Of a stretch of 64,000 nt of DNA, positions 40,910 through 48,758 are shown one piece after another. The stretch lies in the NCBI RefSeq assembly GCF_038397735.1, contig NZ_CP151635.1:3472001-3536000 (forward strand), in the 5' to 3' direction. The stretch's first letter is position 1; every line of letters begins with the position of its first letter. Origin of the DNA: Microbacterium sp. LWH13-1.2 (lineage in GTDB: Bacteria; Actinomycetota; Actinomycetes; Actinomycetales; Microbacteriaceae). The position numbers were made by a program, and so were the translations under genes. Under the pieces are notes generated by a model, which was not told where the DNA came from, made no database searches, and saw only the letters and a list, made by a program, of their open reading frames with translations.

Positions 40910-43162
40910 ATGACAGCAGCAGCAACACCGCGCCGACGTCGAACACGCACCCTTCTGGGAGCGGCGCTGATCGGCGCGATCCTCCTCGCCGGAGGGCTGC
41001 CGACCACGCAGGAGCCAGCGCAGGCGATCGAGGATGCACAGAGCGTCACCCGCACCGCGACGACTTCGACCATGAACTATCGGGGCGGAGTCACGGCGAC
41101 CCTGTCTCTCACCCAGGCGACCACGCAGTACGGGTCGGCCGGGGTGCAGTTCCTCGCGACGACCCCGCACTCGGCATACGGAGCGACCGCTGCCATGTTC
41201 GCGCCGGGGCTGGACCCCGCCACGACTCCGACGGTGGGGCTCGAGGCCTACGCGGGCATGTGCGGAAACCTGAACTTCACGGGATTCTGCCCCGGCAACG
41301 GAACTCTCACCGTCACCTTCAACCGTGCCGTCACCGACCCCATCCTCGACATCTCGGGGCTCGGCGGCTACGCGCAGTGTGTCGAGGTGCGCAACACGTC
41401 GGAGACCTACTGCAACATCATCAGCGGCAACGGCCTCACCGTCGGAACGAACGCGGATGGCGACAAGACCGCAGCCGGCTGGATCGACATCCAGCTCGAC
41501 ATCACCACTCCCGGCGTGACGTTCTCGACCGTCGCGGGCGCGCAGAACTTCAGCGTGACGCCCACGAGTCTCACGACCGCGGTGAAGTCGAGCAGCTCTC
41601 GGTGCGACACGATCCTGCCGGATGCGGCCGAGCTCGGCGGACGCACCATGACGAGCACCTCGCTCGCCGGGTGCGGATCCGTGGCGCTCAAGGGCACCTT
41701 CCAGACGGTGACGTTCAGCATCGGCACGCACATCCAACGGGCACCGGTCGCCGACGGCTGGGCCAGCGGATACAACACCGCAGACCTCGGCACGCGTCTC
41801 GCCGACCTCTTCCGCCTGTCCATCCGCCTGCACGAGGACATGGGCGATGCTCCCCTCAGCTACGACGCCGCTCAGGCCGCTCTGCACGTGCAGGGACCCC
41901 TGCGCCTCGGTGCCGGCATCACATCGGATGCCGACGCCACGGCGAAGCCGACACTGTCGCCGAAGTCCAGCGCCACCGCATCGCTCGACACGGATGACGC
42001 GATCGGCGACGGGGTGCGTGCACCGAGCGCGATCAGGTCGACCCCCTACTCGCTCGTCGTACCGCTGACGGGGACGACGCTGCCCGGGACGGTCGCCGGA
42101 TGGATCGACTTCAACAGGAACGGGATCTTCGATGCCACCGAGCGGGTGCAGGCGGTCTTCATCGCCGGGGCGACCTCGGTGGCTCTGACGTGGGCTGTGC
42201 CCGGGGCCGCGGTGGTCGGTGACACGTACCTGCGTCTGCGCACGGCGTTCACGGCATCCGAGGTGGTGGATCCTCGCGGGATCGCGCAGTCCGGAGAGGT
42301 CGAGGACTACATCCTGAGGGTGGCCGCGGCGACGCCGGGGATCGAGGTCGTCAAGCTCGTGAACGGAGACGACGCGAACACCGCCCCCGGAATCAGCGTC
42401 GACGCAGGATCGATTCTCACCTTCGAGTTCCGGGTGACGAACACCGGCAACGTGCCGCTGACCGCGGTGCAGCTCACCGACAACGTCATCGCGGCAGCAG
42501 AAATCATCCCGGTCGGGGTCTGGGACGGCACGCTCGACCCCGGCGAGGTGGCCGTCTTCACCGCAACCCGCGCCGCGCCGACGACGGGGAGCACGCTGCA
42601 CACGAACACCGCGACCGCATCCGGTCAGCCGGCATCCGGCGGAGCGCGGATGACCGACACCGATCCGGCGAACGCGACCACCCGCGAGATCCTGGCCTCG
42701 ATCCTGGTCGAGAAGATCGGCGAGGACGCGAACGGCGACTGGGTGCGCATGGACGGGTCGGGCTTCCGGCTGCTCACGGATGTCGCGGGGGCCCCGGGAG
42801 TCGCAGTCACGCCGGGGCTGATCGCGGGGGCCGAGGTCGGCACCTTCACCGCGGCCGGCGTGCGTCCGGGCACCTACTGGCTCGAAGAGACGAAGGCGCC
42901 GGAAGGTTTCGCGCTCCTCGCGGAGCCCGTCAAGGTCGAGGTGTCGGTGACCGGGGTGCTGTCGATCGCGGCGGGGCAGTCGAGCCCGCAGGTCACTGTG
43001 GCAGCTAACACGATCTCGGTTCGCGACGTGCCCGCGTTCGTGCTGCCGGCGGCGGGAGGCACCGGCTCGCAGGGCTTCACGCTCGCCGGAGGCCTGCTGA
43101 TCGGCCTCGCCCTCGCGGTTGCAGCCCTGATCGAAGCGCGTCGTGCGAGGCGCGTCAGCTGA
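40910..43162 (+). CDS. Cell-wall-anchored surface protein with SpaA-like and GEVEDY domains
   Basis: A 750-residue secreted protein. Arg-rich N-terminus RRRRTRTLLGAALIGAILLA is a signal peptide with a likely cut near AQA-IE. A large beta-rich domain with paired cysteines follows (CGNLNFTGFC, CVEVRNTSETYC), then a GDAP...GEVEDY-type domain (residues about 320-470, with GWIDFNRNGIFD and SGEVEDYILRV), a DUF11-like domain (EFRVTNTGNVPLTAVQLTDN), and a SpaA/Cna_B-like domain (GTYWLEETKAPEGF). The C-terminus has LPAAGGTG, a transmembrane helix and the basic tail ARRARR: a sortase-type anchor. ATG 40910 follows TTGAGGA. Likely adhesion; ligand unknown. Confidence 0.88.
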   Translation: MTAAATPRRRRTRTLLGAALIGAILLAGGLPTTQEPAQAIEDAQSVTRTATTSTMNYRGGVTATLSLTQATTQYGSAGVQFLATTPHSAYGATAAMFAPGLDPATTPTVGLEAYAGMCGNLNFTGFCPGNGTLTVTFNRAVTDPILDISGLGGYAQCVEVRNTSETYCNIISGNGLTVGTNADGDKTAAGWIDIQLDITTPGVTFSTVAGAQNFSVTPTSLTTAVKSSSSRCDTILPDAAELGGRTMTSTSLAGCGSVALKGTFQTVTFSIGTHIQRAPVADGWASGYNTADLGTRLADLFRLSIRLHEDMGDAPLSYDAAQAALHVQGPLRLGAGITSDADATAKPTLSPKSSATASLDTDDAIGDGVRAPSAIRSTPYSLVVPLTGTTLPGTVAGWIDFNRNGIFDATERVQAVFIAGATSVALTWAVPGAAVVGDTYLRLRTAFTASEVVDPRGIAQSGEVEDYILRVAAATPGIEVVKLVNGDDANTAPGISVDAGSILTFEFRVTNTGNVPLTAVQLTDNVIAAAEIIPVGVWDGTLDPGEVAVFTATRAAPTTGSTLHTNTATASGQPASGGARMTDTDPANATTREILASILVEKIGEDANGDWVRMDGSGFRLLTDVAGAPGVAVTPGLIAGAEVGTFTAAGVRPGTYWLEETKAPEGFALLAEPVKVEVSVTGVLSIAAGQSSPQVTVAANTISVRDVPAFVLPAAGGTGSQGFTLAGGLLIGLALAVAALIEARRARRVS

Positions 43163-43208
43163 CCGCAACCCCCTCCGTGGCCGCTCGGCGCGGGCGTAGC
43201 CTGTTGCC

Positions 43209-44630
43209 GTGGACGGGTTCGCGGCGGTCGACTTCGGGTTCGCCCGCGAGGTCCTGCAGCGGGGCATCGCGGCGCTCTACCTCGTCGCGTTCATCTCGAC
43301 GCTGAATCAGTTCCGTCCACTCCTCGGCGAGCATGGACTGCTGCCGGCGCCGGTGCTGCTCGACTGGATCGCCGAGAAGAGGGAGCGACGTCGGATGCTG
43401 CACCCGACCCTGTTCCTCCGCATCCGGTACTCGGACAGACGACTCTCGCTGCTGTGTGGAGCGGGGATCGCTCTCTCGGTCATCCTCGTCCTCGGCATCC
43501 CGCAGTGGGGGCCGCCGTGGGTGCCGATGCTGTGCTTCCTCGCGATGTGGCTCGGGTACATGTCGATCGTCAGCATCGGTCAGACGTTCTACTCGTTCGG
43601 ATGGGAGATGCTGCTGCTCGAAGCGGGATTCCTCGCCGCGTTCCTCGGCTCGAACGACCAGCCGCCGCCGACCGTCGTGATCGTGCTGTTCTGGTGGTTG
43701 CTCTTCCGGGTCGAGTTCGGTGCCGGCATGATCAAGATCCGGGGCGGGCAGGAGTGGCGCGACCTCACCGCGCTGACCTATCACCACGAGACGCAGCCGA
43801 TGCCGGGACCGCTCAGCCGTCAGGCGCACCTGCTGCCTCGGTGGTTCCATCGAGGCGAGGTCGTCGGCAATCACTTCGCGCAGCTCGTGGTGCCCTTCTT
43901 CGTGTTCGCACCGATCCTGTCGGTGTGGGTTCCAGGGCCGGTGCCGCAGATCGTCGGCGCGGTGGCCGCCGTGATCGTGATCGCGACGCAGGTGTGGCTC
44001 GTCGCGACGGGCAACTTCGCCTGGCTGAACTGGGTCACGATCGTGATCGCGTTCTCGGCGATCGGGATGCCGGGGGTGGGGACTCCGGTCGCCGAGCGAG
44101 CGGACGCGGACGAGTCGCTGTGGCCCGGCATCCCCCTGTACTGGTTCGTGATCACCGCAGCGGTGGCGCTTCTGTATCTCGGGGTGAGCTGGCCGGCGCT
44201 GCGCAACCTCTTCGCGCGACGCCAGGCGATGAACGCGAGCTTCAACCGCTGGCAGCTCGCCAACGCGTATGGCGCCTTCGGCACTGTCACGAAGGAGCGG
44301 GTCGAGATCGTGGTCGAGGGGTCGGTGGATGATGACGGTCTGCTCTGGCAGGAATACGAGTTCAAGGGCAAACCGGGCGACGTGCGCCGCATCCCGCGCC
44401 AGTTCGCCCCGTACCACCTGCGCCTCGACTGGCTCATGTGGTTCCTGCCGCTCGGCCGCTCCCTCGACGACTGGTTCACCGTGTTCCTGCTGCGATTGCT
44501 CGAGGCCGATGCTCCGACGCTCGCCCTGTTGGGCAGAGACCCGTTCGACGGCAGCAGCCGCGATGGGTGCGAGCAGTGTCGTACCGCTACCGCTTCGCCA
44601 CCCGTGCCGAGCGGCGAGAAGACGGTGTGA
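43209..44630 (+). CDS. Lipase maturation factor family membrane protein, 3' frameshift
   Basis: A polytopic membrane protein of the LMF1-like family with about eight helices, then a soluble C-terminal domain (KERVEIVVEGSVDDDGLLWQEYEFKGKPGDVRRIPRQFAPYHLRLDW in parts such as YEFKGKPGD and QFAPYHLRLDWLMWF). In this frame it has 473 residues and ends in an atypical Cys/Ser/Pro tail. The expected family end, PRWVRAVSYRYRFATRAERR followed by a short strand, is present in another frame from about 44558 to 44683. A one-base loss in the CC at 44558-44559 would explain it. Either a sequencing error or a real truncation of 30-odd residues. GTG start. Function in bacteria is not settled. Confidence 0.8.
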   Translation: MDGFAAVDFGFAREVLQRGIAALYLVAFISTLNQFRPLLGEHGLLPAPVLLDWIAEKRERRRMLHPTLFLRIRYSDRRLSLLCGAGIALSVILVLGIPQWGPPWVPMLCFLAMWLGYMSIVSIGQTFYSFGWEMLLLEAGFLAAFLGSNDQPPPTVVIVLFWWLLFRVEFGAGMIKIRGGQEWRDLTALTYHHETQPMPGPLSRQAHLLPRWFHRGEVVGNHFAQLVVPFFVFAPILSVWVPGPVPQIVGAVAAVIVIATQVWLVATGNFAWLNWVTIVIAFSAIGMPGVGTPVAERADADESLWPGIPLYWFVITAAVALLYLGVSWPALRNLFARRQAMNASFNRWQLANAYGAFGTVTKERVEIVVEGSVDDDGLLWQEYEFKGKPGDVRRIPRQFAPYHLRLDWLMWFLPLGRSLDDWFTVFLLRLLEADAPTLALLGRDPFDGSSRDGCEQCRTATASPPVPSGEKTV

Positions 44631-44807
44631 TCTGGGTGCGCACGCGCCAGAGCGTCGTGCTCGGTCCGCTCGGGCTGAGGTAGATCGCGCGCCCAGGGGA
44701 GGAGGCAGTCACCCCTCAGCGGCCATGAACAGGCCCACGCCGAGCGCGGCGAAACGCCCCGGCCGGGCGCGGGGCCCGGACGGAGCGTTCCGTCTCGCTG
44801 CAGACGG

Positions 44808-45575
44808 TCAACTGACCTTCTTGCGGTAGGCGATGATCGCGAAGACGTAGCCGACGATCAGGATGCCGATGCACCACGCGAGGGCGACCCAGATGTCGGT
44901 GCCGACGGGCTGCTCGGCGAACAGCGCCTGGATGGTGTTCACGATCGAGGTGACCGGCTGGTTCTCGGCGAACCACTGCACGGGTCCGGGCATCGTGTCG
45001 GTCGGCACGAAGGCCGAGCTGATGAACGGCAGGAAGATCAGCGGATACGAGAACGCGGTCGCCCCGTCGATCGTCTTGGCACTGAGGCCCGCGATGATCG
45101 CCAGCCACGTGAGGGCCAGGGTGAACAGCAGCAGGATGCCGATGACGGCGAGCCACGCGAGCGGACCGGCACCGGTGCGGAACCCGAGCAGGAACCCGAC
45201 GGCGAAGATGATCGCCAGGGTGATGCCGTTCGCGACGAGCGAGGTGAGCACATGGGCCCACAGCACACTCGATCGGGCGATGGGCATCGAGTGGAAGCGC
45301 TCGAAGATGCCGCTCTGCAGATCGTTGAAGAGCCGGTACGCCGTGTAGGCGATTCCGGATGCGACGGCGATCAGCAGGATGCCGGGGAGCAGGTAGTTGA
45401 CGTAGTTCTCGGAGCCGATGCTCTGCTTGAGAGCCCCTCCGAAGACGAACACGAACAGCAGCATCAGTGCGATCGGGGTGACCGCCGTGGTGATGATGGT
45501 GTCGGTGCTGCGGAAGATGTGCCGCATCGAGCGGCCGGTGAGTGTCGCGGTGTCGGCGACGACGTGCGTGCTCAT
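44808..45575 (-). CDS. ABC-2 type exporter permease (DrrB-like)
   Basis: A 255-residue membrane protein with six helices of the ABC-2 family. It starts with a short cytosolic segment and RHIFRSTDTIITTAVTPIALMLLFVFVFGG; SGIFERFHSMPIARSSVLWAHVL is the classical ABC-2 signature region, and the final helix ends in YRKKVS. It pairs with the DrrA-like ATPase, whose stop overlaps its start by 4 bp. DrrAB-type pumps export hydrophobic drugs such as anthracyclines or glycolipids. The 124-bp gap downstream has only a weak hairpin (44779-44794). Confidence 0.9.
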   Translation of the reverse strand: MSTHVVADTATLTGRSMRHIFRSTDTIITTAVTPIALMLLFVFVFGGALKQSIGSENYVNYLLPGILLIAVASGIAYTAYRLFNDLQSGIFERFHSMPIARSSVLWAHVLTSLVANGITLAIIFAVGFLLGFRTGAGPLAWLAVIGILLLFTLALTWLAIIAGLSAKTIDGATAFSYPLIFLPFISSAFVPTDTMPGPVQWFAENQPVTSIVNTIQALFAEQPVGTDIWVALAWCIGILIVGYVFAIIAYRKKVS

Positions 45576-46357
45576 GCTGCGTTCTCCTTTCCTGATTCTG
45601 CGGTCGACGTGGTGCCGACGAGGGTGAGGAAGATCTCCTCGAGGGTGGGCTGCTTCTCGACGTACTCGACCTTGGCGGCCGGCAGCAGGCGCTTGAGTTC
45701 TGCGAGCGTGCCGTTCGCGATGATCCGACCCTCGTGGAGGATCGCGATGCGGTCGGCCAGCTGCTCGGCCTCATCGAGGTACTGCGTGGTGAGCAGCACG
45801 GTCGTGCCGGTGTTCGCGAGTTCCTTGACCACGTTCCACACCTCGATGCGGGCTTCGGGATCGAGTCCCGTGGTCGGCTCATCGAGGTAGATGACCTCGG
45901 GGTGCCCGACGAGGCTCATGGCGATGTCGAGTCGGCGACGCATGCCTCCCGAGTACGTCCCGACCTTGCGGGCACCGGCATCGGTCAGCCGGAAGCGGGT
46001 GAGCAGGTCGTCGGCGATGACTCCCGGGTCCGGCAGATGCCGCAGCTTCGCGACCAGCACGAGATTCTCACGACCGGTGAGGATCTCGTCGACCGCGGCG
46101 AACTGACCGGTGAGACTGATGCGCTGCCGCGCGGCGACAGGGTCGGCGGCGACGTCGATTCCCTGCACGGCGGCGGTGCCGGCATCCGACGTCAGCAGCG
46201 TGGAGAGGATGCGGACGATCGTGGTCTTTCCGGCGCCGTTCGAGCCGAGGAGGGCGAAGATCGACCCCTTCTCGACCTCGAAGTCGACGCCGCGCAGCAC
46301 GCGGAGGTCCTTGTAGGACTTCTCGATGCCGCGGACGGCGATGGCGGGTGCGTTCAT
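45572..46357 (-). CDS. ABC transporter ATP-binding protein (DrrA-like)
   Basis: A 261-residue ATPase of the daunorubicin-resistance type. Walker A GSNGAGKTT, Q-loop SLTGQFAAVDEILTGRENL (the TGQ/xxVD feature of DrrA), signature YSGGMRRRLD, Walker B VIYLDEPTTGLDP and switch region LLTTQYLDEAEQLAD (Gln replaces His, again as in DrrA) are all present. The C-terminus has EYVEKQPTLEEIFLTLVG, the conserved DrrA tail. It overlaps DUF1048 upstream and the permease downstream by 4 bp. Substrate unknown; PadR control suggests induction by the exported compound. Confidence 0.92.
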   Translation of the reverse strand: MNAPAIAVRGIEKSYKDLRVLRGVDFEVEKGSIFALLGSNGAGKTTIVRILSTLLTSDAGTAAVQGIDVAADPVAARQRISLTGQFAAVDEILTGRENLVLVAKLRHLPDPGVIADDLLTRFRLTDAGARKVGTYSGGMRRRLDIAMSLVGHPEVIYLDEPTTGLDPEARIEVWNVVKELANTGTTVLLTTQYLDEAEQLADRIAILHEGRIIANGTLAELKRLLPAAKVEYVEKQPTLEEIFLTLVGTTSTAESGKENAA

Positions 46358-46725
46358 GATCGAGACTCCTTCTTCTTCGCGTCGTCGACCGCCTTGTTCA
46401 GGCGGGCACGTTCCTTGTCGATCCAGTGGGTTCCGCCGTAGGCCTCGGCGTAGGTCTCGGCGAACGAGACCGCGTCGTCGCCGACGATGTCGTCGATCGG
46501 GGTGCCGTCGATGGCGGCGCGCTCCCACAGGTCGGCGAGGTCGAGGAAGATCTGCACGAGGATGTCGCCGTCGGTGATGCCCCCGTAGTACATCGTGTAG
46601 CGGTGCTGGGCGTTGGCGACCGTGCGGTACGGCTCGGGGAGGGCATCGATGCGCTTCTTCGCATCGCGGTACTGCTTCTTCTGCTCGAGCGATCCGGTGA
46701 GCGCTTCGATCCACTTGGCGGCCAT
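46354..46725 (-). CDS. DUF1048 family protein
   Basis: A 123-residue soluble helical protein of the DUF1048 family. It starts KWIEALTGSLEQKKQYRDAKKRIDALP, continues with EPYRTVANAQHRYTMYYGGITDGD and ILVQIFLDLADLWERAAIDG and ends with a Lys-rich segment. DUF1048 proteins are known mainly from operons with PadR regulators and ABC exporters and have no assigned activity; a role as adaptor or small regulator is possible. It lies 1 bp after the PadR stop and overlaps the ATPase gene by 4 bp, so all four genes form one operon. Confidence 0.85.
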   Translation of the reverse strand: MAAKWIEALTGSLEQKKQYRDAKKRIDALPEPYRTVANAQHRYTMYYGGITDGDILVQIFLDLADLWERAAIDGTPIDDIVGDDAVSFAETYAEAYGGTHWIDKERARLNKAVDDAKKKESRS

Positions 46726-46726
46726 G

Positions 46727-47080
46727 TCAGTTCTCCTTGTTCGTGGTGCTGTCGGTGTTGTTCGTGTTGAGTCGTTCGATGTGCTGGGAGAGGAAGCTCC
46801 AGGTCTTCCAGAACTCCGCGAGCTCCCGCGTGCCCGCGGGGTTGAGCGAGTACACCTTGCGGGGCGGACCCTTCTCGCTCGGCACCTTCTCGACGTCGAC
46901 GAGCTTCTTCTGCTCGACGCGCACGAGGAGTGCGTAGATCGTGCCCTCGGCGATGTCGGTGAACCCGTGATCGCGCATGCGGGTCGTGATCTCGTAGCCG
47001 TACGCCGGCTGCTCGGCGAGGAGGGCCAGGACGATGCCCTCCAGAGTGCCCTTGAGCATCTCGGTCATCTGTTTGCCCAT
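46727..47080 (-). CDS. PadR family transcriptional regulator
   Basis: A 117-residue PadR protein. The wHTH covers residues 1-80: EMLKGTLEGIVLALLAEQPAYGYEI, then GFTDIAEGTIYALLVRVEQKKLVDVE and the wing PPRKVYSLNPAG; a C-terminal helix ELAEFWKTWSFLSQHIERL forms the dimer. ATG 47080 follows AAGAAGG. An earlier start would lie within the operator region. It leads the operon PadR, DUF1048, DrrA-like, DrrB-like and almost certainly represses it through the palindromic array at 47104-47172. Confidence 0.92.
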   Translation of the reverse strand: MGKQMTEMLKGTLEGIVLALLAEQPAYGYEITTRMRDHGFTDIAEGTIYALLVRVEQKKLVDVEKVPSEKGPPRKVYSLNPAGTRELAEFWKTWSFLSQHIERLNTNNTDSTTNKEN

Positions 47081-47103
47081 CGGGACCTTCTTCCGGTTCG
47101 GTT

Positions 47104-47172
47104 GGTACTCAGTGTTGCTGGGTACCGGTACAAAGTAACACTGAGTACCGGTACTTAGCAACACCGAATACT
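47104..47172. promoter_or_regulatory. Nested palindromes upstream of PadR
   Basis: GGTACTCAGTGTT (47104-47116) is the exact reverse complement of 47137-47149. A diverged third copy, AACACCGAATACT, is at 47160-47172, 23 bp from the second. Between and across them GTACCGGTAC occurs twice (47122-47131 and 47145-47154), also 23 bp apart. This is a multi-site operator; PadR proteins often bind such ATAC/GTAT-like arms. Confidence 0.8.
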
Positions 47173-47206
47173 GGGCCTTCTCGGAGGGCTGTAGCGGAGG
47201 CGGCCG

Positions 47207-47392
47207 TCAGGTGCGCAGAGTCCACGCCTGAGCGCGCGCCCGCCGCCAGGGCAGCAGTCGGTCGAAGAGCCGGCGCGGCGCCTCAGCGACCGCCGTCGTC
47301 GGAGCGACGCCGAACTGCACGATCTCCTCGGCGCCGTGATGCACCACCCGATACAGGGCGGCGCCGAGGAGCACGCCGAGCCCGATCGACAT
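47207..47392 (-). CDS. Small hypothetical protein with one membrane segment
   Basis: A 61-residue protein (65 if GTG 47404 is used). The N-terminus MSIGLGVLLGAALYRVVHHG is a likely membrane helix, followed by a cytosolic part with EEIVQFGVAP and a basic end PWRRARAQAWTLRT. No family is recognised. It lies on the same strand as the GDSL hydrolase gene, 53 bp downstream of its stop, and could be the second gene of that transcript. Codon third positions are GC-rich as in real genes here, but at this length that is weak evidence. Confidence 0.45.
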   Translation of the reverse strand: MSIGLGVLLGAALYRVVHHGAEEIVQFGVAPTTAVAEAPRRLFDRLLPWRRARAQAWTLRT

Positions 47393-47444
47393 GACTGGCC
47401 CCACACGGCGTCGTGCCGGCGGGACGGTGCGGGTGGTGCGGCGA

Positions 47445-48176
47445 CTAACCGTTCAGCCGAGCGGCCGCGACCCGCGCGTCGAGCAGAGGCAGCACGCGGT
47501 CGCGGTCTGGCTGCGGGCAGATGTCGAGGGCGTTCGCGAGTTCGAGCGCGAGGGCGGCGTGACCCGCGGCGTTCGGGTGGAACGGGTCGTTCATCATGCC
47601 CCACGGCACTCCGCCGTTGCCCAGGTCGGTGAAGCGCGCGTGCTGGTCGACGAGGATCACGTCTTCCGACGCGGCGACCTCGCGTACGGCATCCGCGAAC
47701 TCCACGATCCGCTCGCGACCGGGCGCGTTCGGGATGTCGATCGACGGCGGCGTCTGCAGAACGACGATCGCGCCCGCCGCGCGTGCACGTGTGACGAACT
47801 CGCGCAGCGACGCGGCGAACTCCGCGGGGCTGACGGTGATCTGGCCGGGGCCGGTCGCCATGTCGTTGGTGCCGATCATCAGGGTCACGATGTCGGGGTG
47901 CCACGCCGCGATGCGACGATCCCAGTCGCCGAGGATGTCGGTGATGCGGTGTCCGCTGATCGCCGTGTTGATGATGGCATCACGGGTGCGGTCCAGCTCT
48001 CCGCGGATCAGCTCGTGCAGATGCTCGGCGTAGCTGCGGCCGCCCTGCGTATGCACGAGTCCGTGCGTGATCGAGTCGCCGGTGATGACCCAGTTCAGCG
48101 GCTCGACGCCTGCGAGCGCGTCTGCGAGGCGGCGGAGATCGGATGCGGCGGATGCGGGGGATTCGGCGTTCGGCAC
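47445..48176 (-). CDS. SGNH/GDSL hydrolase
   Basis: A 243-residue esterase-type hydrolase. Block I is TGDSITHG with the nucleophile Ser 35, block II ISGHRITD with Gly 75, block III IGTNDMA with Asn 104, block V DPFHPNAAG with Asp 197 and His 200, so all four catalytic positions are kept. No signal peptide is visible, so it acts in the cytosol or depends on another route. GTG 48176 is preceded by a TAGTCT -10 box ten bases upstream. Substrates of the family range from acetylated sugars to lipids; none can be chosen here. Confidence 0.88.
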   Translation of the reverse strand: MPNAESPASAASDLRRLADALAGVEPLNWVITGDSITHGLVHTQGGRSYAEHLHELIRGELDRTRDAIINTAISGHRITDILGDWDRRIAAWHPDIVTLMIGTNDMATGPGQITVSPAEFAASLREFVTRARAAGAIVVLQTPPSIDIPNAPGRERIVEFADAVREVAASEDVILVDQHARFTDLGNGGVPWGMMNDPFHPNAAGHAALALELANALDICPQPDRDRVLPLLDARVAAARLNG

Positions 48177-48230
48177 GCCCTAAAGACTAGCGGCGGGGTC
48201 AGCGGAAGACTTCAGTGGAAGACTGGTCTC

Positions 48231-48707
48231 ATGGCTTCCCCTCTGCTCGATGACCTCCTCGCCCGCATCGTCGACAGCGGTCTGCTCGATGATCCGGTCG
48301 CGGAGAACGGTCTCATCTACGGCCGGGCGACGATCGACGCCGCCGGTGCTGTGGTCACGGTCAACGTCGACCCCGAGCTCGAGGATGACGAGGAGAGCCT
48401 CGACGTCGATGCGCTGCTCGGGGCGATCACCCGCATCCTGTCGGTGTCCGAGTCGCGGTGGCGTGCGGTGATCGACGAGGTCGCCGACGACATCGACGAG
48501 GCGGTCGACGACGAGCCGGTGCTCGAGCAGACCGACCTTCGTGACGACCTCGAGGCCACCTCCGTCGTGGTGTTCGCCGATGCGGTCTTGATCGCCTTCG
48601 ACGCGCCGAAGCAGTTCCCGGACTCCCGCATCCTCGTGCAGCTCGACGACGAACTCGAGGTCGCCAGCATCGAGGTGCGCGATCGCGACGGCGGCGCCGA
48701 CGACTAG
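48231..48707 (+). CDS. Conserved acidic protein of unknown function
   Basis: A 158-residue, strongly acidic protein (many Asp and Glu, no Cys). Predicted alternation of strands and helices: LLDDLLARIVDSGLLDD, then LIYGRATIDAAGAVVTVNVDPE, DVDALLGAITRILSVSESRWRAVIDEVADDIDEAV, SVVVFADAVLIAFDAPKQFPDSRILVQLDDELEVASIEV (given in pieces such as VVVFADAVLIAFDAPKQFPD). The layout is of a compact single domain, but no family is recognised. It stands alone between the divergent GDSL gene and the convergent CorA gene and shares a terminator with the latter. Confidence 0.75.
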   Translation: MASPLLDDLLARIVDSGLLDDPVAENGLIYGRATIDAAGAVVTVNVDPELEDDEESLDVDALLGAITRILSVSESRWRAVIDEVADDIDEAVDDEPVLEQTDLRDDLEATSVVVFADAVLIAFDAPKQFPDSRILVQLDDELEVASIEVRDRDGGADD

Positions 48708-48723
48708 ACGATCGAGACCGACA

Positions 48724-48749
48724 GGCTCAGCGGTGACGACCGCTGAGCC
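48724..48749. terminator. Bidirectional terminator
   Basis: GGCTCAGCGGT (48724-48734) pairs perfectly with ACCGCTGAGCC (48739-48749), loop GACG. It lies between the stops of two convergent genes (48707 and 48759). Confidence 0.88.
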
Positions 48750-48758
48750 CGCCCGGCG

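Noticed and set aside
44540..44683. Programmed -1 frameshift in the lipase maturation factor gene
   Set aside because: There is no slippery heptamer or downstream pseudoknot that I can see; a one-base deletion or sequence error is simpler.
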